In this document: positions 35,491 through 48,800 of the stretch, in pieces
Layout of the letters: each line of letters starts with the position of its first letter
Numbering within the stretch: position 1 is the stretch's first letter
Assembly (NCBI RefSeq): GCF_051401765.1
Contig: NW_027480422.1
Span: 16,076,001 to 16,140,000 of the forward strand
DNA length: 64,000 nt
Reading direction: 5' to 3'
Origin: Calliopsis andreniformis
Taxonomy: Eukaryota > Arthropoda > Insecta > Hymenoptera > Andrenidae
Notes under the pieces: generated by a model
Told to the model about the DNA's origin: nothing
Databases searched by the model: none
Seen by the model: the letters and a program-made list of their open reading frames with translations, nothing else
Program-made: the position numbers and the translations under genes

Positions 35491-36846
35491 TATACGATGG
35501 AAAAACTGTTGTACTTATATTGTATGTTATGCCTCTGGCGTTGACTCCTAAGGCCGTAGCTATTCGATGTGGTGGAGCAACGCCCTAGCGTGAAGCCTAG
35601 GTTGCCCGGAACGTAGGAATAACCATTACTTCCACACTGTTGGCAATTATTCATTTTATACAATGGAAACACTGTTGTATTTATAATGTATTTTATGCTT
35701 CTGGCGTTGACTTCTAAGGCCGTGGTTATTCGATGTGGTGGTGTAAGGCCCTGGAGTGAAGCCTAGGTTGCCCGGAACGTAGAAATGACCATTACTTTCA
35801 CATTGGTTGCAATTAATCCTGTTATACGATGGAAAAACTGTTGTATCTTTGTTGTATTTTATGCTTCGGGCGTTGACTTCTATGGTCCTACCAATTCGAT
35901 CTGGTGGAGCAACGCCATAGAGTCAAGCCTAGGTTGCCCGGAACGTAGAAATGACCATTACTTTCACACTGGCTGCAATTATTCCTGTTATACGACCGAA
36001 AAGCTGTTGTATTTATATTGTATTTTATGCTTCTGGCGTAGACTTCTTAGGACCTAGCTATTCGATCTGGTGGAGCAACGCCCTAGAGTGAAGCCTATGT
36101 TGCCCGTATCGTAGAAATGACCATATATTTCACACTGGTTGCAATTATTCCTGTTATACGATGGAAAAACTGTTGTATTTCTATTGTATTTTATGCTCCT
36201 GGCGTTGACTTCTAAGGCCGTAGCTATTCGATGTGGTGGAGCAACGCCCTAGAGTGAAGCCTAGGTTGCCCGGAAAGTAGAAATGACCATTACCTCCACA
36301 CTGTTTGCAATTATTCATTTTATACAATGGAAAAACTGTTGTATTTATATTGTATTTTATGCTTCTGGTGTCGACTTCCTAGGTCCTAGCTATTCGATCT
36401 GGAAGAACAACGCCCTAGAGTGATGCCTAGGTTGCCCGGAACGTAGAAATGACCATCACTTTCACACTGGTTGCAATTATTCCTGTTATACGATGGAAAA
36501 ACTGTTGTATTTATATAATATTTTATGCTTCTGGCGTTGACTTCTAAGGCCGTAGATATTCGATGTGGTGGAGAAACGCCCCAGAGCGAAGCCTAGGTTG
36601 CCCGGAAAGTAGAAATGACCATTACCTCCACACTGTTTGCAATTATTCATTTTATACAAAGGAAAAACTGTTGTATTTATATTGTTTTTTATAGTTATGG
36701 CGTTGACGTCTAAGGCCGTAGCTATTCGATGTGGTGGAGCAATGCCCTAGAGTGAAGCCTAGGATGCCCGCAACGTAGAAATGACCATATCTTTCACACT
36801 GGTTGCAATTATTCCTGTTATACGATGGAAAAACTGTTGTATCTAT
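35490..36846 (+). repeat. Long satellite duplication F, copy 2
   Basis: Partner of 30184-31540 with very few differences (for example ACGACCGAAAAGC against ACGATCGAAAAGC near 35992). After about 36846 it continues into monomers like those at 27240-27560. Confidence 0.9.
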
Positions 36847-39800
36847 TTTGTATTTTATGCTTCTGGCGTTGACTTCTTAGGCCCTAACTATTGGATCTGG
36901 TGTAGCAACGCCTAGGGTGAAGCCTAGGTTTCCCGGAACGTAGAAATGACCATAACCTTCATACTGATTGCAACTATTCGTTTTATACGATGGAAAAACT
37001 GTTGTACTTTTATTGTATGTTATGCCTCTGGAGTTGACTCCTAAGGCCGTAGCTATACTATGTGGTGGAGCAACACCCTAGCCTGAAGCCTAGGTTGCAC
37101 GGAACGTAGGAATAACCATTACTTCCACACTGTTTGCAATTACTCATTTTATACAATGGAAAAACTGTTGTATTTATAATGTATTTTATGCTTCTGGCGT
37201 TGACTTCTTAGGCCCTAACTATTCGATCTGGAGGAGCAACGCCACAGAGAGAAGCCTAGATTGCCCGGAATGTAGAAATGACCATTACCTTCTGGCTTGT
37301 TGCAATTATTCCTGTTATACGATGAAAAAACTGTTGTATTTTTATTGTATTTCATGCGTCTGGAGTTGTTTTCTAAGGCCCGAACTATTCGATGTGGTGG
37401 AGCAACGCCCTAGAGCGAAACCTAGGTTGCCCGGAACGTAGAAATGACCATTACTTTCACACTGGTTGCAATTGTTCCTGTTATACGATGGACAAACTGT
37501 TGGATTTTTATTGTACTTTATGCTTCTGGCGTTGACTTCTTAGGCCCTAACTATTGGATCTGGTGGAGCAACCTCTAGGGTGAAGCCTAGGTTTCCCGGA
37601 ACGTAGAAATGACCATAACCTTCATACTGATTCGTTTTATACGATGGAAAAACTGTTGTACTTATATTGTATGTTATGCCTCTGGCGTTGACTCCTAAGG
37701 CCGTAGCTATTCGATGTGGTGGAGCAACGCCCTAGCGTGAAGCCTAGGTTGCCCGGAACGCAGAGATGGCCATTACTTTCACGCTGGTTGCAATTATTCC
37801 TTTTATACGATGGAAAAACTGTTGTATTTTTATTTTATTTTATGCTTCTGGTGTTGACTTCTATGGCCCTACCTATTCGATCTGGTGTAGCAACGCCCTA
37901 GAGTGTAGCCTAGGTTGCCCGGAATGTAGAAATGACCATGTCTTTCACACTGGTTGCAATTATTCCTGTTATACTATGGAAAAACTGTTGCATTTTTATG
38001 GTATTTTATGCTTCTGGCCTTAAATTCTAAGTCCGTAACTAAGCGATCTGGTGGAGTAGCACCCTACAGTTAAGCCTACGTTGCCCGGAACGTAGAAATG
38101 ACCATAACTTTCACACTGGTTGCAATTATACATTTTATACGATGGAAAAACTGTTGTGCTTATGTTGTATTTTATTCTTTCGGGGTTGAATTCTAAGTCC
38201 CTAGCTATTCGATCTGGTGGAGCAACGCCCTAGAGTGAAGCCTAGGTTACACGGAACATAGAAATGACCAGTACTTTCACACTGGTTGCAATTATTCCTG
38301 TCATACGATGGAAAAACTGTTGCATTTTTATGGTATTTTATGCTTCTGGCGTTAAATTCTCAGTCCGTAACTAAGCGATCTGGTGGAGCAACGCCCTACA
38401 GTTAAGCCTAGGTTGCCTGGAACGTAGAAATGTCCATAACTTTCATACTGGTTGCAATTATTCCCGTTATACGATGAAAAAACTGTTCTACTTTTATTCT
38501 ATTTTATGCTTCAGGCGTTGACTTCTAAGGCCGTAGCTAATCGATGTGGTGGGGCAACGCCCCAGAGTGAAGCCTAGGTTGCCCGGAACGCAGAGATGGC
38601 CATTACTTTCACGCTGGTTGCAATTATTCCTTTTATACGATGGAAAAACTGTTGTATTTTTATTTTATTTTATGCTACTGGTGTTGACTTCTATGGCCCT
38701 ACCTATTCGATCTGGTGTAGCAACGCCCTAGAGCGAAGCCTAGGTTGCCCGGGACGTAGAAATGACCATCACCTTCACACTGGTTGTAATTATTCCTGTT
38801 ATACGATGGAATAACTGTTGTATTAATTTTGTATTTTATGCTTCGGGCGCTGACTTCTAAGGCCCTACCTATTCGATCTGGTGTAGCAACGCCCTAGAGT
38901 GTAGCCTAGGTTGCCCGGGACGTAGAAATGACCATCACCTTCACACTGTTTATAATTATTCCTGTTATACGATGGAATAACTGTTGTATTAATTTTGTAT
39001 TTTATGCTTCAGACGTTGTCTTCTAAGGCCGTAGCTATTCGGTGTGGTGGAGAAACGCCCTAGAGTGAAGCCTAGGTAGCCCGGAAAGTAGAAATGACCA
39101 TTACCTCCACACTGTTTGCAATTATTCATTTTATACAATGGAAAAACTGTTGTATTTATATTGTTTTTTATAGTTATGGCCTTGACTTCTAAGGCCGTAG
39201 CTATTCGATGTGGTGGAGCAATGCCCTAGAGTGAAGCCTAGGATGCCCGCAACTTAGAAATGACCATACATTTCACACTGGTTGCAATAATTCCTGTTAT
39301 ACGATGGAAAAGCTGTTGTATATGTATTGTATTTTATGCTTCTGGCGTAGACTTCTTAGGCGCTAACTATTCGATCTGGTGCGACAACGCCCTAGAGTGA
39401 AGCCTAGGTTGCCCGTATCGTAGAAATGACCACATATTTCACACTGGTTGCAATTATTCCTGTTATACGATGGAAAAACTGTTGTATTTCTATTGTATTT
39501 TATGCTTCTGGCGTTGACTTCTTAGGCCCTAACTATTCGATCTGGTGGAGCAACGCCCTAGAGTGAAGCCTAGGTTGCCCGGAATGTAGAAATGACCATC
39601 ACTTTCACACTGGTTGCAATTATTCTTGTTATACGATGGAAAAACTGTTGTATTTATATTTTATTTTATGCTTCAGGCGTTGACTTCTAGGGCCGTAGCT
39701 ATTCGATGTGGTGGAGAATCGCCCTAGAGTGAAGCCTAGGTTGCCCGGCAAGTAGAAATGACCATTACCTCCACACTGTTTGCAGATATTCATTTTATAC

Positions 39801-42304
39801 AATGGAAAAACTGTTGTATTTATATTGTTTTTTATAGTTATGGCGTTGACTTCTAAGCCCGTAACTATTCGATGTGGTGGAGCAATGCCCTAGAGTGAAG
39901 CCTAGGATGCCCGCAACGTAGAAATGACCATTACTTCCACATTGTTTGCAATTATTCATTTTATACAATGGAAAAACTGTTGTATTTATAACGTATTTTA
40001 TAGTTATGGCGTTGACTTCTATATCCGTAGCTATTCGATGGGGTGGAGCAATGCCCTAGAGTGAAGCCTAGGTTGCCCGGAACGTAGAAATGACCATACC
40101 TTTCACACTGGTTGCAATTATTCCTGTTATAGAAGGGAATAACTGTTGTATTTATATTGCATTTTATGCTTCTGGCGTTGACTTCGTAGGCCCTAACTAT
40201 TCGATCTGGGGGAACCACGCCCTAGACTGAAGCCTAGGTTGTCCGCAACGTAGAAATGACCATCACTTTCACACTAGTTGCAATTATTCCTGTTATACGA
40301 TGGAAAAACTGTTGTATCTATTTTGTATTTTATGCTTCTGGCGTTGACTTCTTAGGTCCTAACTATTGGATCTGGCGGAGCAACGCCCTCCGGTGTCGCC
40401 CAGGTTGCCCGGAACGTAGAATTGACCATAACTTTCATACTGGCTGCAATTATTCGTATTATACGATAGATAAACTGTTGTATTTATATTGTATTTTATG
40501 CTTCTGGCGTTGACTTCTAAGGCCCTAACTATTCGATCTGGTGGAGCAACGCCCTAGAGTGAAGCCTAGGTTGCCCGGAACGTAGAAATGACCATACCTT
40601 TCACACTGGTTGCAATTATTCCTGTTATACAAGGGAATAACTGTTGTATTTATATTGCAGATTATGCTTCTGGCGTTGACTTCTTAGGCCCTAACTATTC
40701 GATCTGGGGGAACCACGCCCTAGACTGAACCCTAGGTTGCCCGGAACGTAGGAATGACCATCACTTTCACACTAGTTGCAATTATTCCTGTTATACGATG
40801 GAAAAACTGTTGTATCTATTTTGTATTTTATGCTTCTGGCGTTGACTTCTTAGGCCCTAACTATTCGATCTGGTGGAACGACGCCCTAGAGTGAAGCCTA
40901 GGTTGCCCGTATCGTAGAAATGACCATATATTTCACACTGGTTGCAATTCTTCCTGTTATACGATGGAAAAACTGTTGTATTTATATTATATTTTATGCT
41001 TCTGGCGTTGACTTCTTAGGCCCTAACTATTCGATCTCGTGGAGCAACGCCCCAGAGTGAAGCCTAGGTTGCCCGGAATGTAGAAATGACCATCACTTTC
41101 ACACTGGTTGCAATTATTCTTGAAATACGATGGAAAAACTGTTGTATTTATATTATATTTTATGCTTCAGACGTTGACTTCTAAGGCCGTAGCTATTCGA
41201 TGTGGTGGAGAAACGCCCTAGTGTGAAGCCTAGGTTGCCCGGAAAGTTGAAATGACCATTACCTCCACACTGTTTGCAATTATTCATTTTATACAATGGA
41301 AAAACTGTTGTATTTATATTGTTTTTTATAGTTATGGCCTTGACTTCTAAGGCCGTAGCTATTCGATGTGCTGGAGCAATGCCCTAGAGTGAAGCCTGGG
41401 ATGCCCGCAACGTAGAAATGACCATACCTTTCACACCGGTTGCAATTATTCCTGTTATACGATGGAAAAGCTGTTGTATTTGTATTGTATTTTATGCTTC
41501 TGGCGTTGACTTCTTAGGCGCTAACTATTCGATCTGGTGGAACGACGCCCTAGAGTGAAGCCTAGGGTGCCCGTATCGTAGAAATGACCATATATTTCAC
41601 ACTGGTTGCAATTATTCCTGTTATACGATGGAAAAACTGTTGTATTTCTATTGTACTTTATGCTCCTGGCGTTGACTTCTAAGGCCGTAGCTATTCGATG
41701 TGGTGGAGCAACGCCCTAGAGTGAAGCCTAGGTTGCCCGGAAAGTAGAAATGACCATTACCTCCACACTGTTTGCAATTATTCATTTTATACAATGGAAA
41801 AACTGTTGTATTTATATTGTTTTTTATAGTTATGGCGTTGACGTCTAAGGCCGTAGCTATTCGATGTGGTGGAGCAATGCCCTAGAGTGAAGCCTAGGAT
41901 GCCCGCAACGTAGAAATGACCATATCTTTCACACTGTTTGCAATTATTCCTGTTATACGATTGAAAAACTGTTGTATTTATATTGTATTTTATGCTTCTG
42001 GCGTTGACTTCTAAGGCCCTAACTATTCGATCTGGTGGAGCAACGCCCTAGAGTGAAGCCTAGGTTGCCCGGAACGTAGAAATGACCATACCTTTCACAC
42101 TGGTTGCAATTATTCCTGTTATACAAGGGAATAACTGTTGTATTTATATTGCAGTTTATGCTTCTGGCGTTGACTTCTTAGGCCCTAACTATTCGATCTG
42201 TGGGAACCACGCCCTAGACTGAACCCTAGGTTGCCCGGAACGTAGAAATGACCATCACTTTCACACTGGTTGCAATTATTCCTGTTATACGATGGAAAAA
42301 CTGT
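36838..42304 (+). repeat. Approx. 33-monomer block B, copy 1
   Basis: Matches copy 2 at an offset of 5467 bp from about 36838 to 40950. It then lacks about three monomers (497 bp) present in copy 2 after 46428, and further on lacks two more present at 47760-48090. It carries a 9-bp deletion at about 37627 shared with copy 2. It includes two related 5-monomer (830 bp) subunits starting near 37716 and 38546. Confidence 0.88.
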
Positions 42305-45300
42305 TGTATCTATTTTGTATTTTATGCTTCTGGCGTTGACTTCTTAGGCCCCAACTGTTGGATCTGGTGTAGCAACGCCTAGGGTGAAGGCTAGGTTTCC
42401 CGGAACGTAGAAATGACCATAACCTTCATACTGATTGCAACTATTCGTTTTATACGATGGAAAAACTGTTGTACTTATATTGTATGTTATGCCTCTGGAG
42501 TTGACTCCTAAGACCGTAGCTATACTATGTGGTGGAGCAACGCCCTAGCCTGAAGCCTAGGTTGCACGGAACGTAGGAATAACCATTACTTCCACACTGT
42601 TTGCAATTACTCATTTTATACAATGGAAAAACTGTTGTATTTGTAATGTATTTTATGCTTCTGGCGTTGACTTCTTAGGCCCTAACTATTCGATCTGGAG
42701 GAGCAACGCCATAGAGAGAAGCCTGGATTGCCCGGAATGTAGAAATGACCATTACCTTCTGGCTTGTTGCAATTATTCCTGTTATACGATGAAAAAACTG
42801 TTGTATTTTTATTGTATTTCATGCGTCTGGAGTTGTTTTCTAAGGTCCGAACTATTCGATGTGGTGGAGCAACGCCCTATAGCGAAACCTAGGTTGCCCG
42901 GAACGTAGAAATGACCATTACTTTCACACTGGTTGCAATTGTTCCTGTTATACGATGGACAAACTGTTGGATTTTTATTGTACTTTATGCTTCTGGCGTT
43001 GACTTCTTAGGCCCTAACTATTGGATCTGGTGGAGCAACCTCTAGGGTGAAGCCTAGGTTTCCCGGAACGTAGAAATGACCATAACCTTCATACTGATTC
43101 GTTTTATACGATGGAAAAACTGTTGTACTTATATTGTATGTTATGCCTCTGGCGTTGACTCCTAAGGCCGTAGCTATTCGATGTGGTGGAGCAACGCCCT
43201 AGCGTGAAGCCTAGGTTGCCCGGAACGCAGAGATGGCCATTACTTTCACGCTGGTTGCAATTATTCCTTTTATACGATGGAAAAACTGTTGTATTTTTAT
43301 TTTATTTTATGCTTCTGGTGTTGACTTCTATGGCCCTACCTATTCGATCTGGTGTAGCAACGCCCTAGAGTGTAGCCTAGGTTGCCCGGAATGTAGAAAT
43401 GACCATGTCTTTCACACTGGTTGCAATTATTCCTGTTATACTATGGAAAAACTGTTGCATTTTTATGGTATTTTATGCTTCTGGCCTTAAATTCTAAGTC
43501 CGTAACTAAGCGATCTGGTGGAGTAGCACCCTACAGTTAAGCCTACGTTGCCCGGAACGTAGAAATGACCATAACTTTCACACTGGTTGCAATTATACAT
43601 TTTATACGATGGAAAAACTGTTGTGCTTATGTTGTATTTTATTCTTTCGGGGTTGAATTCTAAGTCCCTAGCTATTCGATCTGGTGGAGCAACGCCCTAG
43701 AGTGAAGCCTAGGTTACACGGAACATAGAAATGACCAGTACTTTCACACTGGTTGCAATTATTCCTGTCATACGATGGAAAAACTGTTGCATTTTTATGG
43801 TATTTTATGCTTCTGGCGTTAAATTCTCAGTCCGTAACTAAGCGATCTGGTGGAGCAACGCCCTACAGTTAAGCCTAGGTTGCCTGGAACGTAGAAATGT
43901 CCATAACTTTCATACTGGTTGCAATTATTCCCGTTATACGATGAAAAAACTGTTCTACTTTTATTCTATTTTATGCTTCAGGCGTTGACTTCTAAGGCCG
44001 TAGCTAATCGATGTGGTGGGGCAACGCCCCAGAGTGAAGCCTAGGTTGCCCGGAACGCAGAGATGGCCATTACTTTCACGCTGGTTGCAATTATTCCTTT
44101 TATACGATGGAAAAACTGTTGTATTTTTATTTTATTTTATGCTACTGGTGTTGACTTCTATGGCCCTACCTATTCGATCTGGTGTAGCAACGCCCTAGAG
44201 CGAAGCCTAGGTTGCCCGGGACGTAGAAATGACCATCACCTTCACACTGGTTGTAATTATTCCTGTTATACGATGGAATAACTGTTGTATTAATTTTGTA
44301 TTTTATGCTTCGGGCGCTGACTTCTAAGGCCCTACCTATTCGATCTGGTGTAGCAACGCCCTAGAGTGTAGCCTAGGTTGCCCGGGACGTAGAAATGACC
44401 ATCACCTTCACACTGTTTATAATTATTCCTGTTATACGATGGAATAACTGTTGTATTAATTTTGTATTTTATGCTTCAGACGTTGTCTTCTAAGGCCGTA
44501 GCTATTCGGTGTGGTGGAGAAACGCCCTAGAGTGAAGCCTAGGTAGCCCGGAAAGTAGAAATGACCATTACCTCCACACTGTTTGCAATTATTCATTTTA
44601 TACAATGGAAAAACTGTTGTATTTATATTGTTTTTTATAGTTATGGCCTTGACTTCTAAGGCCGTAGCTATTCGATGTGGTGGAGCAATGCCCTAGAGTG
44701 AAGCCTAGGATGCCCGCAACTTAGAAATGACCATACATTTCACACTGGTTGCAATAATTCCTGTTATACGATGGAAAAGCTGTTGTATATGTATTGTATT
44801 TTATGCTTCTGGCGTAGACTTCTTAGGCGCTAACTATTCGATCTGGTGCGACAACGCCCTAGAGTGAAGCCTAGGTTGCCCGTATCGTAGAAATGACCAC
44901 ATATTTCACACTGGTTGCAATTATTCCTGTTATACGATGGAAAAACTGTTGTATTTCTATTGTATTTTATGCTTCTGGCGTTGACTTCTTAGGCCCTAAC
45001 TATTCGATCTGGTGGAGCAACGCCCTAGAGTGAAGCCTAGGTTGCCCGGAATGTAGAAATGACCATCACTTTCACACTGGTTGCAATTATTCTTGTTATA
45101 CGATGGAAAAACTGTTGTATTTATATTTTATTTTATGCTTCAGGCGTTGACTTCTAGGGCCGTAGCTATTCGATGTGGTGGAGAATCGCCCTAGAGTGAA
45201 GCCTAGGTTGCCCGGCAAGTAGAAATGACCATTACCTCCACACTGTTTGCAGATATTCATTTTATACAATGGAAAAACTGTTGTATTTATATTGTTTTTT

Positions 45301-48300
45301 ATAGTTATGGCGTTGACTTCTAAGCCCGTAACTATTCGATGTGGTGGAGCAATGCCCTAGAGTGAAGCCTAGGATGCCCGCAACGTAGAAATGACCATTA
45401 CTTCCACATTGTTTGCAATTATTCATTTTATACAATGGAAAAACTGTTGTATTTATAACGTATTTTATAGTTATGGCGTTGACTTCTATGGCCGTAGCTA
45501 TTCGATGGGGTGGAGCAATGCCCTAGAGTGAAGCCTAGGTTGCCCGGAACGTAGAAATGACCATACCTTTCACACTGGTTGCAATTATTCCTGTTATACA
45601 AGGGAATAACTGTTGTATTTATATTGCATTTTATGCTTCTGGCGTTGACTTCGTAGGCCCTAACTATTCGATCTGGGGGAACCACGCCCTAGACTGAAGC
45701 CTAGGTTGTCCGCAACGTAGAAATGACCATCACTTTCACACTAGTTGCAATTATTCCTGTTATACGATGGAAAAACTGTTGTATCTATTTTGTATTTTAT
45801 GCTTCTGGCGTTGACTTCTTAGGTCCTAACTATTGGATCTGGCGGAGCAACGCCCTCCGGTGTCGCCCAGGTTGCCCGGAACGTAGAATTGACCATAACT
45901 TTCATACTGGCTGCAATTATTCGTATTATACGATAGATAAACTGTTGTATTTATATTGTATTTTATGCTTCTGGCGTTGACTTCTAAGGCCCTAACTATT
46001 CGATCTGGTGGAGCAACGCCCTAGAGTGAAGCCTAGGTTGCCCGGAACGTAGAAATGACCATACCTTTCACACTGGTTGCAATTATTCCTGTTATACAAG
46101 GGAATAACTGTTGTATTTATATTGCAGATTATGCTTCTGGCGTTGACTTCTTAGGCCCTAACTATTCGATCTGGGGGAACCACGCCCTAGACTGAACCCT
46201 AGGTTGCCCGGAACGTAGGAATGACCATCACTTTCACACTGGTTGCAATTATTCCTGTTATACGATGGAAAAACTGTTGTATCTATTTTGTATTTTATGC
46301 TTCTGGCGTTGACTTCTTAGGCCCTAACTATTCGATCTGGTGGAACGACGCCCTAGAGTGAAGCCTAGGTTGCCCGTATCGTAGAAATGACCATATATTT
46401 CACACTGGTTGCAATTCTTCCTGTTATACGATGGACAAACTGTTGGATTTTTATTGTACTTTATGCATCTGGCGTTGACTTCTTAGGCCCTAACTATTGG
46501 ATCTGGTGTAGCAACGCCTAGGGTGAAGCCTAGGTTTCCCGGAACGTAGAAATGACCATCACTTTCACACTGGTTGCAATTATTCTTGTTATACGATGGA
46601 AAAACTGTTGTATCTATTTTGTATTTTATGCTTCTGGCGTTGACTTCTAAGGTCCTAACTATTGGATCTGGTGGAGCAACGCCCTCTGGTGTCGCCCAGG
46701 TTGCCCGGAACGTAGAAATGACCATAACTTTCATACTGGTAGCAATTATTCGTATTATACGATAGAAAAACTGTTGTATTTATATTGTATTTTATGCTTC
46801 TGGCGTTGACTTCTTAGGCCCTAACTATTCGATCTGGTGGAGCAACGCCCTAGAGTGAAGCCTAGGTTGCCTGGAACGTAGAAATGACCGTGTCTTTCAC
46901 ACTGGTTGCAATTATTCCTGTTATACGATGGAAAAACTGTTGTATTTATATTATATTTTATGCTTCTGGCGTTGACTTCTTAGGCCCTAACTATTCGATC
47001 TCGTGGAGCAACGCCCCAGAGTGAAGCCTAGGTTGCCCGGAATGTAGAAATGACCATCACTTTCACACTGGTTGCAATTATTCTTGAAATACGATGGAAA
47101 AACTGTTGTATTTATATTATATTTTATGCTTCAGACGTTGACTTCTAAGGCCGTAGCTATTCGATGTGGTGGAGAAACGCCCTAGTGTGAAGCCTAGGTT
47201 GCCCGGAAAGTTGAAATGACCATTACCTCCACACTGTTTGCAATTATTCATTTTATACAATGGAAAAACTGTTGTATTTATATTGTTTTTTATAGTTATG
47301 GCCTTGACTTCTAAGGCCGTAGCTATTCGATGTGCTGGAGCAATGCCCTAGAGTGAAGCCTGGGATGCCCGCAACGTAGAAATGACCATACCTTTCACAC
47401 CGGTTGCAATTATTCCTGTTATACGATGGAAAAGCTGTTGTATTTGTATTGTATTTTATGCTTCTGGCGTTGACTTCTTAGGCGCTAACTATTCGATCTG
47501 GTGGAACGACGCCCTAGAGTGAAGCCTAGGTTGCCCGTATCGTAGAAATGACCATATATTTCACACTGGTTGCAATTATTCCTGTTATACGATGGAAAAA
47601 CTGTTGTATTTCTATTGTACTTTATGCTCCTGGCGTTGACTTCTAAGGCCGTAGCTATTCGATGTGGTGGAGCAACGCCCTAGAGTGAAGCCTAGGTTGC
47701 CCGGAAAGTAGAAATGACCATTACCTCCACACTGTTTGCAATTATTCATTTTATACAATGGAAAAACTGTTGTATTTATATTGCATTTTATGCTTCTGGT
47801 GTCGACTTCCTAGGTCCTAGCTATTCGATCTGGAAGAACAACGCCCTAGAGTGAAGCCTAGGTTGCCCGGAACGTAGAAATGACCATCACTTTCACACTG
47901 GTTGCAATTATTCCTGTTATACGATGGAAAAACTGTTGTATTTATATAATATTTTATGCTTCTGGCGTTGACTTCTAAGGCCGTAGATATTCGATGTGGT
48001 GGAGAAACGCCCTAGAGTGAAGCCTAGGTTGCCCGGAAAGTAGAAATGACCATTACCTCCACACTGTTTGCAATTATTCATTTTATACAATGGAAAAACT
48101 GTTGTATTTATATTGTTTTTTATAGTTATGGCGTTGACGTCTAAGGCCGTAGCTATTCGATGTGGTGGAGCAATGCCCTAGAGTGAAGCCTAGGATGCCC
48201 GCAACGTAGAAATGACCATATCTTTCACACTGGTTGCAATTATTCCTGTTATACGATGGAAAAACTGTTGTATCTATTTTGTATTTTATGCTTCTGGCGT

Positions 48301-48800
48301 TGACTTCTTTGGCCCTAACTATTGGATCTGGTGTAGCAACGCCTAGGGTGAAGCCTAGGTTTCCCGGAACGTAGAAATGACCATAACCTTCATACTGATT
48401 GCAACTATTCGTTTTATACGATGGAAAAACTGTTGTACTTATATTGTATGTTATGCCTCTGGAGTTGACTCCTAAGGCCGTAGCTATACTATGTGGTGGA
48501 GCAACACCCTAGCCTGAAGCCTAGGTTGCACGGAACGTAGGAATAACCATTACTTCCACACTGTTTGCAATTACTCATTTTATACAATGGAAAAACTGTT
48601 GTATTTATAATGTATTTTATGCTTCTGGCGTTGACTTCTTAGGCCCTAACTATTCGATCTGGAGGAGCAACGCCATAGAGAGAAGCCTAGATTGCCCGGA
48701 ATGTAGAAATGACCATTACCTTCTGGCTTGTTGCAATTATTCCTGTTATACGATGAAAAAACTGTTGCATTTTTATTGTATTTCATGCGTCTGGAGTTGT
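42305..48800 (+). repeat. Approx. 33-monomer block B, copy 2 (fuller form)
   Basis: Partner of copy 1 and of 56119-61337. It keeps the segment around 46430-46930 that contains an empty paralogue of the LTR insertion site, and the TGGTGTCGACTTCCTAGG monomers near 47800 that copy 1 has lost. Its part from about 45003 onward corresponds to 8641-10261 plus 12134-13909 around the retrotransposon. Confidence 0.88.
46456..46459 (+). other. Empty-site paralogue of the LTR insertion (2)
   Basis: One GTAC in the same satellite context (GGATTTTTATTGTACTTTA), followed by ATGCATCTGGCG instead of ATGCTTCTGGCG, a variant shared with the site at 59558. Confidence 0.87.
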
